64,000 nt of DNA from Nesterenkonia lacusekhoensis (GTDB lineage Bacteria; Actinomycetota; Actinomycetes; Actinomycetales; Micrococcaceae), in NCBI RefSeq assembly GCF_017876395.1, contig NZ_JAGINX010000001.1, positions 2,604,001 through 2,668,000 on the forward strand, in the 5' to 3' direction. Positions within the stretch are counted from its first letter, which is position 1; the number at the start of each line of letters is the position of its first letter. Both the position numbers and the translations under genes were made by a program. Positions 8,700-19,597 of this stretch are shown in pieces. Under the pieces are notes generated by a model, which was not told where the DNA came from, searched no databases, and saw nothing but the letters and a program-made list of their open reading frames with translations.

Positions 8700-9149
8700 T
8701 CAGTCCTCCACCAGGGAGGCCAGGTGCTCGATCGCGTAGCGGTAGCCCTCGACGCCGGCACCTGCGATCACAGCGGCGGCCACAGGCGAGACATAGGAGT
8801 GCTTCCGGAACTCTTCGCGGGCGTGGACGTTGCTGATGTGGACCTCCACCACCGGGAGCTCCACGGCACGCAGAGCATCGGCGATCGCCACTGAGGTGTG
8901 GGTATAGGCCGCGGGATTGATGACGATCCCCTGGGCGGCCCCGCGGGCTGCCTGGATGGCGTCCACCAGGGCCCCCTCATGGTTGGACTGCATGAAGTCG
9001 ATCTCCAGCCCCAGGCGCTGTCCTGTCTGAGTGCACAGCGTCTCGACGTCGGCGAGGGTGGCGGAGCCGTAGAGTCCGGGCTCCCGGGTGCCCAGGAGGT
9101 TCAGGTTCGGCCCGTTGGCCACCACGATCCGCGACGGACTGTCAGCCAT
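8700..9149 (-). CDS. aroQ: 3-dehydroquinate dehydratase, type II
   Basis: 149 residues, the normal size of the dodecameric type II enzyme. It converts 3-dehydroquinate to 3-dehydroshikimate in the shikimate pathway. Signatures are [16 protein letters not shown] (catalytic Tyr), [25 protein letters not shown] and [18 protein letters not shown] with the conserved His, Asn and Arg. It is alone on the minus strand, converging with the MarP-like gene (93-bp gap), with no other aromatic pathway genes nearby. Confidence 0.96.
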   Translation of the reverse strand: MADSPSRIVVANGPNLNLLGTREPGLYGSATLADVETLCTQTGQRLGLEIDFMQSNHEGALVDAIQAARGAAQGIVINPAAYTHTSVAIADALRAVELPVVEVHISNVHAREEFRKHSYVSPVAAAVIAGAGVEGYRYAIEHLASLVED

Positions 9150-9246
9150 GACAACACTCCTCAGAAAGACATGAACGGGACGATGCTCCCCTCAGCGTAC
9201 AGCTGAGGACGCGCAGAAGGGGCCGCGCGACCTCGGAGGGTCCCTT

Positions 9247-9303
9247 CTGAATGAAGCTTCACAGCGACGCGGGCGGCTTGCCCGCGCGGCGCGCTTCATT
9301 CAG
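9247..9303. terminator. Nested hairpin after acs
   Basis: Outer arms CTGAATGAAGC (9247-9257) and GCTTCATTCAG (9293-9303) are perfect complements, and GCGGGCGGCTTGCCCGC forms an inner stem. It lies between the acs stop (9347) and the aroQ start (9149) on the same strand, so it probably ends the acs transcript. No U-run is evident. Confidence 0.5.
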
Positions 9304-9346
9304 CAGGGAGGAGAGGTCCCGCGGCCCCGACGCGCTGTTCTGGGAC

Positions 9347-11335
<1,989 letters not shown>

Positions 11336-11420
11336 GCGCTCCTCCTAGGGGTACTGACGAATGCGTCGGCGCGGAACTGTGCTGCCGATCACAATACAGG
11401 CTTGCGCTGACCTCCTGCGA

Positions 11421-11435
11421 GACGTGTGTCACGTC
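11421..11435. promoter_or_regulatory. 15-bp perfect palindrome in the acs-nth divergent promoter region
   Basis: GACGTG-TGT-CACGTC lies 86 bp upstream of the acs start codon and about 100 bp upstream of nth. It is the right size and place for a dimeric regulator site controlling acs. It does not match the TGTGA-N6-TCACA GlxR consensus well, so the regulator is unknown. Confidence 0.35.
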
Positions 11436-11533
11436 CTGACAGGAGTGTAGGGCGCTCTGCGCGATGTTCCGGATCTGCGCCACGATGAGCGGTGCTCTTT
11501 CTGCGACGAGCGGCAGAGGACGGGATCCGTAGA

Positions 11534-12328
11534 ATGAGGGCGATGACAGCTGAGGAGACACCGCTGGCCACGAAGCGCCGGGTCCGGAAGATCAACCGCG
11601 TGCTGGGGGAGACCTATCCCTATGCTGTGGCCGAGCTCGACTTCGACAACGCCTTCGAGCTCCTGGTGGCCACGGTGCTCTCCGCTCAGACCACCGACGT
11701 GCGGGTCAACTCCATCACTCCGGAGCTCTTCCGCCGCTATCCGGATGCCCACGCGATGGCGGTGGCTCAGGAGGATGCCATCGCGGAGATCATCCGCCCG
11801 ACCGGCTTCTATCAGTCCAAGACCAAGGCGCTGCTGGGGTTGGCAGGGGCCTTGGTGGAGCAGCACGACGGCGAGGTCCCCGGTGACCTGGACGCCTTGG
11901 TGAGGCTGCCCGGCGTCGGGCGCAAGACGGCGTTCGTGGTCCTGGGCAACGCCTTCGGCCGTCCCGGGCTCACCGTGGACACCCATTTCGGCCGGTTGGC
12001 TCGACGCTTGGGCATGACCAGCCAGGAGGATCCGGTCAAGGTGGAGCGTGATGTCGCTGAGCTCTTCGAGCCCAAGGACTGGACCATGCTCTCTCACCGT
12101 CTGATCTTCCACGGTCGACGGGTCTGTCACGCGCGTCGGCCGGCCTGCGGGGCCTGCCCGATCGCGCAGTGGTGCCCCTCCTACGGGGCCGGTGAGACGG
12201 AGCCGCAGGCCGCCCGTGAGCTGCTGAAGTACGAGCTCGCGCCGGGCCGCGAGAAGCTGCTGGAGAAGATGCGCGCCGGCTGGACACGCCGTCAGCTGCG
12301 CGAGGAGGGGTATCCGCTCAGTGCCTGA
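11534..12328 (+). CDS. nth: Endonuclease III (DNA glycosylase/AP lyase)
   Basis: 264 residues from the ATG at 11534. Starts at 11492 and 11543 are also in frame, and none has a strong ribosome site. It removes oxidised pyrimidines and nicks the abasic site. The helix-hairpin-helix is [18 protein letters not shown] with the catalytic Lys, the catalytic Asp is in [13 protein letters not shown], and the 4Fe-4S cluster loop is C-x6-C-x2-C-x5-C ([17 protein letters not shown]). Its last 8 bases overlap the NUDIX gene, so the two are translationally coupled. Confidence 0.94.
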   Translation: MRAMTAEETPLATKRRVRKINRVLGETYPYAVAELDFDNAFELLVATVLSAQTTDVRVNSITPELFRRYPDAHAMAVAQEDAIAEIIRPTGFYQSKTKALLGLAGALVEQHDGEVPGDLDALVRLPGVGRKTAFVVLGNAFGRPGLTVDTHFGRLARRLGMTSQEDPVKVERDVAELFEPKDWTMLSHRLIFHGRRVCHARRPACGACPIAQWCPSYGAGETEPQAARELLKYELAPGREKLLEKMRAGWTRRQLREEGYPLSA

Positions 12329-13100
12329 TCCTTCTGTCCGCCGTCTGAGCCGCAGCCAGCTGGAGTCCCAGCTGGAGGCTCTGGTGCACGACGCCGCCGC
12401 CTACAGCCGCGAACATCCTCAGGGCGCCGCAGAGGGGGCGTGGTGGGAGCGCATGCCCGCCGAGCTCCCCGGGCCCGGGAGCGCGTCGTGGCAGCTGCGG
12501 CCTGATGAGGAGGACTGGGACCCTGCTGTGGTCAGCTCCTGGCGCCGGGCGGCGGTGCTCTTCCTCTTCTGTCTGCCTGAGGACGCTGCCGCGGAGCCGT
12601 ATCTGCTGCTGACGGAGCGTTCGGCCGGCCTGGCCAAGCATCCGGGCCAGGTCTCGCTGCCCGGGGGGTCTCAGGAGGAGTTCGACGCCGGCCCGGCGGC
12701 CTGCGCTCTGCGCGAGGCGCAGGAGGAGATCGGCCTGGATGTCAGCCGCGCGAGTCTGGTGGGGATGCTTCCCCCGGCACCGGTCCCGGTCAGCGGCTTC
12801 ATGGTGACTCCGGTGGTGGCCGCTGCGGCGGACCCCGGGGTGCTGACGCCGCAGGCCGGGGAGGTGGAGCGGGTGCTGCGTGTGCCGGTGGCCCAGCTGG
12901 TCGAGCCCCAGAACCGCCGCAGTGCTGTCCTCCGGTGGAAGGGCGTGGAGCGGCGCTCGCCGGCCTTCCTCTTTGACGGGGTGCTGATCTGGGGCTTCAC
13001 CGGAATTCTGGTGGACCGAGTGGTGAGCCGACTGGGGTGGAGCCAGCCGTGGGATGAAACACGGGCTGTGGACCCGAGGGAGCACCAGCGGCTGGGCTGA
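12321..13100 (+). CDS. NUDIX hydrolase, CoA pyrophosphatase-like
   Basis: 259 residues from a GTG that overlaps the nth stop. The NUDIX box is complete ([26 protein letters not shown], i.e. Gx5Ex7REUxEExGU), preceded by '[22 protein letters not shown]', the UPF0035-type pattern found in CoA pyrophosphatases such as NudL/YeaB. Those enzymes cleave CoA to 4'-phosphopantetheine and adenosine 3',5'-bisphosphate. The substrate is inferred from the family. An extra ~75-residue N-terminal segment is present. The nth-NUDIX pair is a common actinobacterial arrangement. Confidence 0.87.
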   Translation: MPDPSVRRLSRSQLESQLEALVHDAAAYSREHPQGAAEGAWWERMPAELPGPGSASWQLRPDEEDWDPAVVSSWRRAAVLFLFCLPEDAAAEPYLLLTERSAGLAKHPGQVSLPGGSQEEFDAGPAACALREAQEEIGLDVSRASLVGMLPPAPVPVSGFMVTPVVAAAADPGVLTPQAGEVERVLRVPVAQLVEPQNRRSAVLRWKGVERRSPAFLFDGVLIWGFTGILVDRVVSRLGWSQPWDETRAVDPREHQRLG

Positions 13101-13228
13101 GGCTGCGCTGATGTCGGCTCCGTTGAATTCCTCCACAGCTGCGGCGCCGCCGACGACGCCGCGCGCGGCTCTCCACAGTTCTGCCTCACCGCTGCCTGTG
13201 GTGCCCGGCGGCGCCGCAGAGTGGGGAC

Positions 13229-14365
13229 ATGGCTTCATCCCGTGTCCCGTTCCTCCCGGCCCGTGCCGACTCCGATGCCCCTGCGGAGCCGACCTTCCTG
13301 CTGGTCACCGGGGAGGAGGAGCTGCGCGACGATGTGGCTCTGATCGCCGCCGTCGTCGGGGGACGGCTGGACTGCAGACCCGGCTGGCCCGACGTGCCGG
13401 CCGGGGGCTGGGCTGCGATGATGTGCGGTCCGGATGCCCTCCCGCCCTCGGGAGTTCCGGCTGAACAGGTCCTTCTGCTCGGCCACGTCAGAAGCGCCGA
13501 CCCTGAGCCGGAGTCGCTCTGGCGCTTGGCCGCCTCCCGCCCGGGGATGCAGGCCGTTCCGCTGCCCCAGGCCGACGTGTGGCTGAGCGAGCACCTGGGC
13601 GGACGCGTCATGGACCGGGCCCCCGGCCGCGTGCTCGGTGTGGCGGGGGTCTTCGGCGGAGTCGGCGCCACCACAGTCTCCTATCTTCTGGCCGCGGAGG
13701 CGGCCGCCCGCGGGATGAGCGCGCTGCTGGTGGACGGGGACCCTCATCCGGGGTCCGGCATCCGCACCCTGCTTCGGGAACAAGCGTCTTCGGGGGCCGC
13801 CGATGGGTCCCTGGGGTGGTCGGCCTTGGCCCAGATCGAGGGTGAGCTCTCCTCCTCCCAGCTGCAGGCGGCCCTGCCTGTCCTCGAAGGCATCCATGTG
13901 GTCAGTGAGACCGGTCCGGGTGCGGAGTCGGCAGCGGGTCCGGAGCGGGACCCTGCCCCGCTGCGCACGGCGGAGGAGGTGATCGGGGCGGGCAAGCGCG
14001 CCTTCGACCTGGTGATCCTCGACGCCGGCCGTCGTCCCGCCCTGCTGCGCGCGGCGGCCGATCGCCTGGAGAGCGTACTGATGGTGGCACCGTCCTGCGG
14101 CCGTGCCGCGCATGCGGCCGATGAGCTGATGTCCGCTGCGCCGGGAGTTCCCTTCCGCCTGGTGCTCAACGGCCGGCCGCGGGCCGGGTGGGGCGCCGCG
14201 GAGATGCGCAGCGCCCTGGATGTGGAGCTCGTCGCCGACATTCCGGAGCAGCGATGGCTGCGGCGAGCCGATGAGGTGGGGGAGTCCTATGAGCTGCTCC
14301 GCTCGGGACGGGGCGCGGCCATGATCAGTGGGATCCTGCAGGCGACCGGAGTCCTCGATGGATGA
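13229..14365 (+). CDS. Ssd/CpaE-like ATPase of the tad pilus locus
   Basis: 378 residues. An N-terminal receiver-like region without clear phosphorylation residues is followed by a ParA/MinD-type domain. That domain begins GRVLGVAGVFGGVGATTVSYLLAAEAAARG, a degenerate deviant Walker A in which the usual Lys is replaced (GGVGATT), then LLVDGDPHPGSGI. This form is typical of actinobacterial 'septum site-determining protein' Ssd, equivalent to CpaE/TadZ, which positions Tad machinery at a pole or septum. It overlaps the tadA start by 8 bp and heads the ssd-tadABC operon. Confidence 0.85.
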   Translation: MASSRVPFLPARADSDAPAEPTFLLVTGEEELRDDVALIAAVVGGRLDCRPGWPDVPAGGWAAMMCGPDALPPSGVPAEQVLLLGHVRSADPEPESLWRLAASRPGMQAVPLPQADVWLSEHLGGRVMDRAPGRVLGVAGVFGGVGATTVSYLLAAEAAARGMSALLVDGDPHPGSGIRTLLREQASSGAADGSLGWSALAQIEGELSSSQLQAALPVLEGIHVVSETGPGAESAAGPERDPAPLRTAEEVIGAGKRAFDLVILDAGRRPALLRAAADRLESVLMVAPSCGRAAHAADELMSAAPGVPFRLVLNGRPRAGWGAAEMRSALDVELVADIPEQRWLRRADEVGESYELLRSGRGAAMISGILQATGVLDG

Positions 14366-15545
14366 GCTGCAGGACCTGCGCGAGGAGCTGGCCGCCTCCT
14401 CTGAGCCGCTGACGGCCGCGAGGATCGCTGAGGCTGTGCGCAGCTCCGGGTTGGCTCTGGGGTCGGGCACCACACAGCAGCTGGTGCGTTCGCTGCGCGA
14501 TGAGCTGGTGGGGCTCGGACCGCTGCAGCAGTTCGTGGACCAGCAGGGGGTCACTGATGTTCTGGTCGGGGCTCAGGGGCGGATCCACACCGACGGGACC
14601 GCCGGTCTGCAGGCCACAGGGGTACAGGTGGGCAGCGAAGAGCAGGTGCGAGGCCTGGCCCGACGGCTGATCGCCATGTCCGGCGGTCGCCTGGATGAGG
14701 GCCACCCCTGCGCGGACGGTCGGATCGGTGACTGCCGGATCCACGCGGTGATCCCTCCGGTGGCCGTAGAGGGCACCATGATCTCGGTCAGGGTCTCGCG
14801 CAGCTCAGTGACCCGCATGGCCGAGCTCGCTCAGCAGTGGGACCAGTCGAAGCTGTGGGTTCCGGCGGTTCGGGGCATCATCACAGGCCGGATGAACTGG
14901 CTGATCTCCGGGGCCACCGGATCCGGGAAGACCAGTCTGCTGGCCGGGATGCTCGGAGAGTGCCGCCCTCAGGAACGCATCGTCGTGGTCGAGGACACCA
15001 CAGAACTCCACCCGGATCATCCTCATGTGCTGCATCTGCAGGGTCGGCAGGGCAATGTGGAGGGCGCCGGACGAGTCGATATGGGCCGGTTGGTGCGTGA
15101 GACCCTGCGGATGCGGCCGGACCGTCTCATCGTGGGCGAGTGCCGCGGTGCAGAGCTCCGGGACTTCCTCACGGCGATGAACACAGGACACCAGGGTGCC
15201 GGCGGCACGGTGCATGCCAATTCCCCGGAGTCGGTTCCGGCGCGGCTGGTGGCGATGGGGGCGTTGGCGGGGCTGAGTCCGGAGACCGTCGCCCTGCAGG
15301 CCGCCGCCGCATTGGACGTGGTGCTTCACGTGGACCGGCGTGCCGGGGCTCGGATGCCGGTGGCTCTCTCGACGGTCAGCTACAGCCAGGGCCGTCTGCT
15401 CATGGAACCTGTGCTCCTCCAGGATCGGGGCCGGACACGGCGCGGCGCGGGCTGGCCGGATTTCGCCGCGCGTGCCGGTCTGGCGGCTGATCCTTCGCGG
15501 GAGGATCCGGTGGCAGGAGGCGGCGATGAGCTGGCACCCGCCTGA
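14358..15545 (+). CDS. tadA: TadA secretion ATPase
   Basis: 395 residues from the ATG at 14358, inside the ssd stop region. Type II/IV secretion ATPase with Walker A SGATGSGKTSLL, Asp box 'VVVEDTTEL', Walker B 'RPDRLIVGECRGAE' and the His box 'GHQGAGGTVHANS'. Hexamers on the cytoplasmic face power assembly of Flp/Tad pili. The CDS runs 20 bp into tadB. The pilin this machine needs is interrupted elsewhere in the window, so the machine may be idle in this strain. Confidence 0.93.
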   Translation: MDELQDLREELAASSEPLTAARIAEAVRSSGLALGSGTTQQLVRSLRDELVGLGPLQQFVDQQGVTDVLVGAQGRIHTDGTAGLQATGVQVGSEEQVRGLARRLIAMSGGRLDEGHPCADGRIGDCRIHAVIPPVAVEGTMISVRVSRSSVTRMAELAQQWDQSKLWVPAVRGIITGRMNWLISGATGSGKTSLLAGMLGECRPQERIVVVEDTTELHPDHPHVLHLQGRQGNVEGAGRVDMGRLVRETLRMRPDRLIVGECRGAELRDFLTAMNTGHQGAGGTVHANSPESVPARLVAMGALAGLSPETVALQAAAALDVVLHVDRRAGARMPVALSTVSYSQGRLLMEPVLLQDRGRTRRGAGWPDFAARAGLAADPSREDPVAGGGDELAPA

Positions 15546-16308
15546 GCTGCTGAGCGCCGTCGCGGTCTTCGCCGCCGCTGCCGCGGCCATGCTGATGCTG
15601 ATCCGTCCGGCGAGGGGATCTCGGAGACCTCGCCTCTGGTCAGAGAGCCTGCACGCGATGCGCGCGAAGATCCGCGGCCTCGGTGCAGACTCCAGCGGTG
15701 CCCTGCGCCGCGACGCCGCGATGCTGCTGCGTCAGTTCTCTGCGCTGCTGCAGTCGGGACGGGCAGAGTCTCAGGTCTGGTCCGACCTGCGGGACCACTG
15801 GTCGGGCCGAGCTCCCACAGGCGGCGGAGTCGACGCGGAGACCCGCGAGCATCCCTTCGCCGTGGTGTGTGGGCAGGTCGCAGCCAGCGAACAGTTGGGA
15901 CAGGGGAGTGCCGCCGGACTGCGCCGCTGCCTGCGCGGAGGCTCGTCCTCCCTGCCCCCGGAGGTCCTGCGCTGTGTGGAACAGCTGATCGCTGTCACGG
16001 CACTGTCCGAGCAGACCGGCGCGCCCCTGTCGCGACTGGTGGAGCAGCTGGCGGAGGGGATGGACGAAGCCTCTGAGCTGCATGCCGCTGTGGAGACGGC
16101 CGTCGCCGGACCGAAGCTGACCCAGGTGGTGTTGGCCCTGCTGCCCTTGGGCGGCCTCGGCCTGGGCCAGATGATGGGCGTCAGTCCGTTGACCACTTTG
16201 GTCGGCACTGCGCTGGGGTGGCTGTGCCTGCTGCTGGGTCTGAGCCTCTTGGCGGCGGGCTGGTGGTGGAGCACCCGGCTCATCCGCGGGGTGACCAGCC
16301 ATGTCTGA
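15526..16308 (+). CDS. tadB: TadB inner-membrane platform protein
   Basis: 260 residues from the ATG at 15526, preceded by GCAGGAGGCGG. A membrane helix near residues 8-25 and two more near the C-terminus flank a T2SF-type cytoplasmic helical domain ('LLRQFSALLQSGRAESQVW', '...EQTGAPLSRLVEQLAEGMDEASELHAAVETAVAGPKLTQVVLALLPLGGLGLGQMMG'). With TadC it forms the membrane platform for the pilus. Ends 8 bp after the tadC start. Confidence 0.85.
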   Translation: MSWHPPELLSAVAVFAAAAAAMLMLIRPARGSRRPRLWSESLHAMRAKIRGLGADSSGALRRDAAMLLRQFSALLQSGRAESQVWSDLRDHWSGRAPTGGGVDAETREHPFAVVCGQVAASEQLGQGSAAGLRRCLRGGSSSLPPEVLRCVEQLIAVTALSEQTGAPLSRLVEQLAEGMDEASELHAAVETAVAGPKLTQVVLALLPLGGLGLGQMMGVSPLTTLVGTALGWLCLLLGLSLLAAGWWWSTRLIRGVTSHV

Positions 16309-17014
16309 GCTGACACAGGGTCTGACCGCAGTCTTGGCCCCGACGCAGGCTTCGCACCTGGTGCCTCCGCTGCTCCCGGCATCGGCAGGGATGCTCGTGG
16401 CCGCGGCTGCTGTGCTGCTGCTCATCCCGCCTGCGGTCCGGCTGAACCCCTCTCGGGGCAGACCTGCAGAGGGCTCGTCTCAGGGGGCTCTCCGAGCAGG
16501 GTTGCTCGGACGCCTGGGCCGCCGTCGCGGTGGGCCGAAAGGGTCGGCTCAGAACGAACCGGTCCAGCGCTGCTCCCAAGCAGTGGATGCGGCAGGGCTG
16601 CTGGACCTCACCGGCGCGCTGCTCTCCTCCGGCGTGGGTATCGAGGCGGCATTGGACCGTTTGGCCGCCTGCGTGCCCGGGGCAGAGCCTCTGGCCCATG
16701 TCCACCGCAGCCTGACCGCCGGGACAGGGTGGGAGACGGCGTGGTCCGGCGTCGGAGAGGATTCGGAGCTGCGGGTCTTCGGAGAGCAGTTGGCCTTCGC
16801 CCATGCCACCGGGGCGCCCACGGTGGAGCTGCTTCAGACCGGGGCGCGGCAGGCTCGGGCGGCGCACCGTCAGCAGGCCGAGCAGCGGGCCGCACGGCTG
16901 GGGGTTCAGATGGTGATCCCGCTGGGCATCTGTTTCCTGCCGGCCTTCGTCCTGCTCGGTGTGGTGCCGGTGGTCCTGGCGCTCGTGCCGGAGTCTCTGG
17001 GGCAGATGGGCTGA
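16301..17014 (+). CDS. tadC: TadC inner-membrane platform protein
   Basis: 237 residues with an N-terminal membrane helix and a second T2SF-like domain ('LLDLTGALLSSGVGIEAALDRLAAC', 'AHRQQAEQRAARLGVQMVIPLGICFLPAFVLLGVVPVVLAL'). It is the last gene of the ssd-tadA-tadB-tadC block. In most relatives the DUF4244 pilin follows directly; here the next pilus genes are on the opposite strand from about 20.6 kb. Confidence 0.85.
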   Translation: MSELTQGLTAVLAPTQASHLVPPLLPASAGMLVAAAAVLLLIPPAVRLNPSRGRPAEGSSQGALRAGLLGRLGRRRGGPKGSAQNEPVQRCSQAVDAAGLLDLTGALLSSGVGIEAALDRLAACVPGAEPLAHVHRSLTAGTGWETAWSGVGEDSELRVFGEQLAFAHATGAPTVELLQTGARQARAAHRQQAEQRAARLGVQMVIPLGICFLPAFVLLGVVPVVLALVPESLGQMG

Positions 17015-17095
17015 GACCCTCAGAGGATTCAGACTCCCAGGAGACGTTGAGGAGTTATCGAGCCAGAGTCTGAGCTGGGTTGCTACGTTCCGTGG

Positions 17096-18220
17096 ATGTC
17101 CTCCCGAGACCACAGACTCGATGCCGCCAAGGGCGTGCTGATCTTCATGGTGGTGCTGGGCCACATCATGGCCGCAGTGTCTCCATGGGATGACGCCTCG
17201 CTGCGGATCTTCCAGACTGCCATCTACGCCTTCCACATGCCGGCCTTCGTCTTCCTCACCGGCGTGACCGCACGTTCCGGGAAGATCCCCCACCGGGTGG
17301 CGTTCCTCCTGGTCCTGCTGGCCACGGCTCTGCCGCTCTACTACGGGTGGATGAGTATGCTCGGCCTGGAGCCCGAGTTCGACTTCCTGGTGCCGTACTG
17401 GATCACCTGGTTCCTGCTCGCGCTGGTGTGGTGGCTTCTGACCGTGCCGCTGATCGAGCGTTTCCCGCGCGCCATGCTCAGCCTGTCACTGGCCGCAGGT
17501 CTCTTCGGCGGTCTCATCCCTGAATACGACTATGAGCTCTCCCTCGCCCGAGCGCTGACGTTCTGGCCGTTCTTCGTCATCGGTAAGCTCTACGGCCGCA
17601 GCATCCTCTCCTGGGCCGGTTCGGGAGGACTGGGCAAGCGGATCGGTCTGCTGGGCGCCGCCATGGTGCCTGTGGGGGTCTTCTACGCCGTCGACGTGGA
17701 GAAGCTCTGGTTCTACGGCAGCCGCGGCTTCGATTTCCTGGACGCCACAGCCGCCGAGGGCTCCGCGCTGCGGGCGATCATCGCGCTCTGTGCCATGCTC
17801 AGCACAGTGGCCGTGCTGGCCTGGATGCCTCGCGGCGCCGGATTCTGGGCCGCAGTCGGCCGGCGCTCGCTGGCCGTCTACCTCCTGCACGGCTTCATGG
17901 TCCGAGCGCTGAACCGCCCCTTGGACGACATCCTGGAAGTCGTGCCCGGTCCTGTGATGGTGATCGTCTGCTTCCTCCTGGCCGGACTGACCACCTGGCT
18001 GTTCGCTCTGCCGGTGTGGGACGAGGGCATCCGCCGCTATGGTGAGGGCGTCATCCGGCTGGCCGCTGCTCCCGTCGTGTGGGTGCGGGCCACCATCCAG
18101 AAGGGCCGTGAGCGTCGCGCCCAGCAGGCTGAGCACGAACGCATCGGGGAGCAGAATCCTGAAGCAGAGAACGCTGCAGAGGACTCTGCAGAGGCGAAGC
18201 CGGCGCTCAGTCGGCGGTGA
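17096..18220 (+). CDS. Acyltransferase 3-like membrane protein
   Basis: 374 residues with about ten hydrophobic helices. The N-terminus 'SSRDHRLDAAKGVLIFMVVLGHIMAAV' carries the Arg-Asp and helix-1 His signature of acyltransferase family 3 (OafA/fucose 4-O-acetylase group), with 'AFHMPAFVFLTGV' next. These enzymes O-acetylate cell-surface sugars or glycolipids using a cytoplasmic acyl donor. The acceptor is unknown. The last ~50 residues are a charged Ala/Glu/Arg tail. Its 3' end overlaps the convergent DUF4031 gene by 14 bp. Confidence 0.8.
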   Translation: MSSRDHRLDAAKGVLIFMVVLGHIMAAVSPWDDASLRIFQTAIYAFHMPAFVFLTGVTARSGKIPHRVAFLLVLLATALPLYYGWMSMLGLEPEFDFLVPYWITWFLLALVWWLLTVPLIERFPRAMLSLSLAAGLFGGLIPEYDYELSLARALTFWPFFVIGKLYGRSILSWAGSGGLGKRIGLLGAAMVPVGVFYAVDVEKLWFYGSRGFDFLDATAAEGSALRAIIALCAMLSTVAVLAWMPRGAGFWAAVGRRSLAVYLLHGFMVRALNRPLDDILEVVPGPVMVIVCFLLAGLTTWLFALPVWDEGIRRYGEGVIRLAAAPVVWVRATIQKGRERRAQQAEHERIGEQNPEAENAAEDSAEAKPALSRR

Positions 18221-19130
18221 GCTCAGCCAGTTCCCGCTCCAGATTGATGCGGGCCTGGTCCTCCCAGAGCCGCCGTCCGGAGGCGGTGCGGAACAGCTCA
18301 GGGACCTCCAGCAGCCGCCGGAGCACCTGTGCGCGGCCGGCCCGGAACTGGTCCTCGGGCACATGGGCATAGTCCCGGCGCACCTGCTCGGCATAGCGCC
18401 GGTACAGCGCAGGTTCGCGCCCCAGGACTTCCAGGTCTGCGTCCACCAGGACCGCTCCGGAGAGGTCCCCCTCCTCAGGAGCGTGGGAGGCGGTGAGCCG
18501 GACCAGCCTCGCGGTCTCCTCGACGACCGCGTCGGGCAGCACCGGATCCAGCTGCTGCTCAGCCAGCCGGGCTGAGGCCTCCTCGTCGGCGCCGGCGCTG
18601 CCGGCGTAGACGGCGTCGTGATACCAGGCGGCCAGCAGCAGCGTCGGTGACTGTTCAGCCCTGCATTCCCCATGACGCTCCAGCAGGGCGACGCCGTGGA
18701 GCACTGAGGCCAGATGCGGCAGTGCGTGATAGCTGCGGTGCGGCTCAGACCATCGGTCCAACAGGTCCTCGCCCAGACCGCCCCACCGGGCAGGTGGCAC
18801 GGGCGCGTCCAGCAGTCGCCCGCCCAGACGTCCCCAGGCGCGGCCGAGCCGGGGCCGGAGCTTGGCGCTGCGCTCCCGTGCGCGCACCCGCAGACCGGAG
18901 CGGGTCAGGACTCGGGCCAGCTCGCTGCCGCTGACCGGCACTGCGCCGCGGGCGACCAGCTCGGGGTGGCGGACCTCCGGGACGTCGTAGTGGTCCTCGT
19001 CGAAGGCGCGCTCACTGATCCCGGCCGCGGCCGCGAAGTCATGCAGCTCCTCCAAGGATTCATCCGAGATCAGATGGGAGAAGACGGTCCCGTGGGCCGG
19101 CCAGTACGGCGGATCGATGTAGAGGGTCAT
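18207..19130 (-). CDS. DUF4031 and HD-type domain protein
   Basis: 307 residues from the ATG at 19130. The first ~80 residues (MTLYIDPPYWPAHGTVFSHLISDESLEELHDFA) are DUF4031, a small domain of unknown function. The rest is an HD-like predicted metal-dependent hydrolase: 'RSYHALPHLASVLHG', 'LLLAAWYHDAVYAG' with the HD pair, and 'SGAVLVDADLEVLG'. Similar proteins are annotated as predicted metal-dependent HD superfamily phosphohydrolases with no defined substrate. A longer in-frame start (19295) adds sequence unlike the family. Confidence 0.8.
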   Translation of the reverse strand: MTLYIDPPYWPAHGTVFSHLISDESLEELHDFAAAAGISERAFDEDHYDVPEVRHPELVARGAVPVSGSELARVLTRSGLRVRARERSAKLRPRLGRAWGRLGGRLLDAPVPPARWGGLGEDLLDRWSEPHRSYHALPHLASVLHGVALLERHGECRAEQSPTLLLAAWYHDAVYAGSAGADEEASARLAEQQLDPVLPDAVVEETARLVRLTASHAPEEGDLSGAVLVDADLEVLGREPALYRRYAEQVRRDYAHVPEDQFRAGRAQVLRRLLEVPELFRTASGRRLWEDQARINLERELAELTAD

Positions 19131-19209
19131 CACTGAGCATCTTAGGGCTCTCGGTCTGAGGCCGGCACGCGCGTAGCCTGGGGAAGGTACCCGAGGAAAG
19201 GAACAGAAG

Positions 19210-19515
19210 ATGCTCGTCGCATTCTCCGTAGCACCTGCCGCGTCCTCCGGCGAGGACGGCTCCGTCAGCCGCGCAGTGGCTGAGGCTGTGCGCATCGTTC
19301 GGGACTCCGGGCTGCCCTATGAGACCAATTCGATGTTCACCACGATCGAAGGCGAGTGGGACGAAGTCTTCGCCGTGATCAAGGAGGCCACCGACGCGGT
19401 CACCGCTGTCAGCTCCCGCGTCTCTCTGGTGGTGAAGGCCGACATCCGCCCCGGGCACGACAACCAGCTCACCGAGAAGGTCCAGCGGGTGGAGGACTAC
19501 CTGAGCGAGCACTGA
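19210..19515 (+). CDS. Thiamine-binding protein (MTH1187/YkoF-like)
   Basis: 101 residues: 'LVAFSVAPAASSGEDGSVSRAVAEAVRIVRDSGLPYETNSMFTTIEGEWDEVFAVIKEA' matches the UPF0045 fold. The family binds thiamine or its pyrimidine and is often found near thiamine transport genes. Here the neighbours do not concern thiamine. The ATG at 19210 has GGAAAGGAAC upstream. Divergent from the DUF4031 gene. Confidence 0.82.
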   Translation: MLVAFSVAPAASSGEDGSVSRAVAEAVRIVRDSGLPYETNSMFTTIEGEWDEVFAVIKEATDAVTAVSSRVSLVVKADIRPGHDNQLTEKVQRVEDYLSEH

Positions 19516-19597
19516 TCTCGGCGTCCGAAGCCTGAGGTCCGTCCCCGCAGAACCTCGCACTCGCTGGGCGCTCGCCTACGCCGGCGGGTCCCGCTGC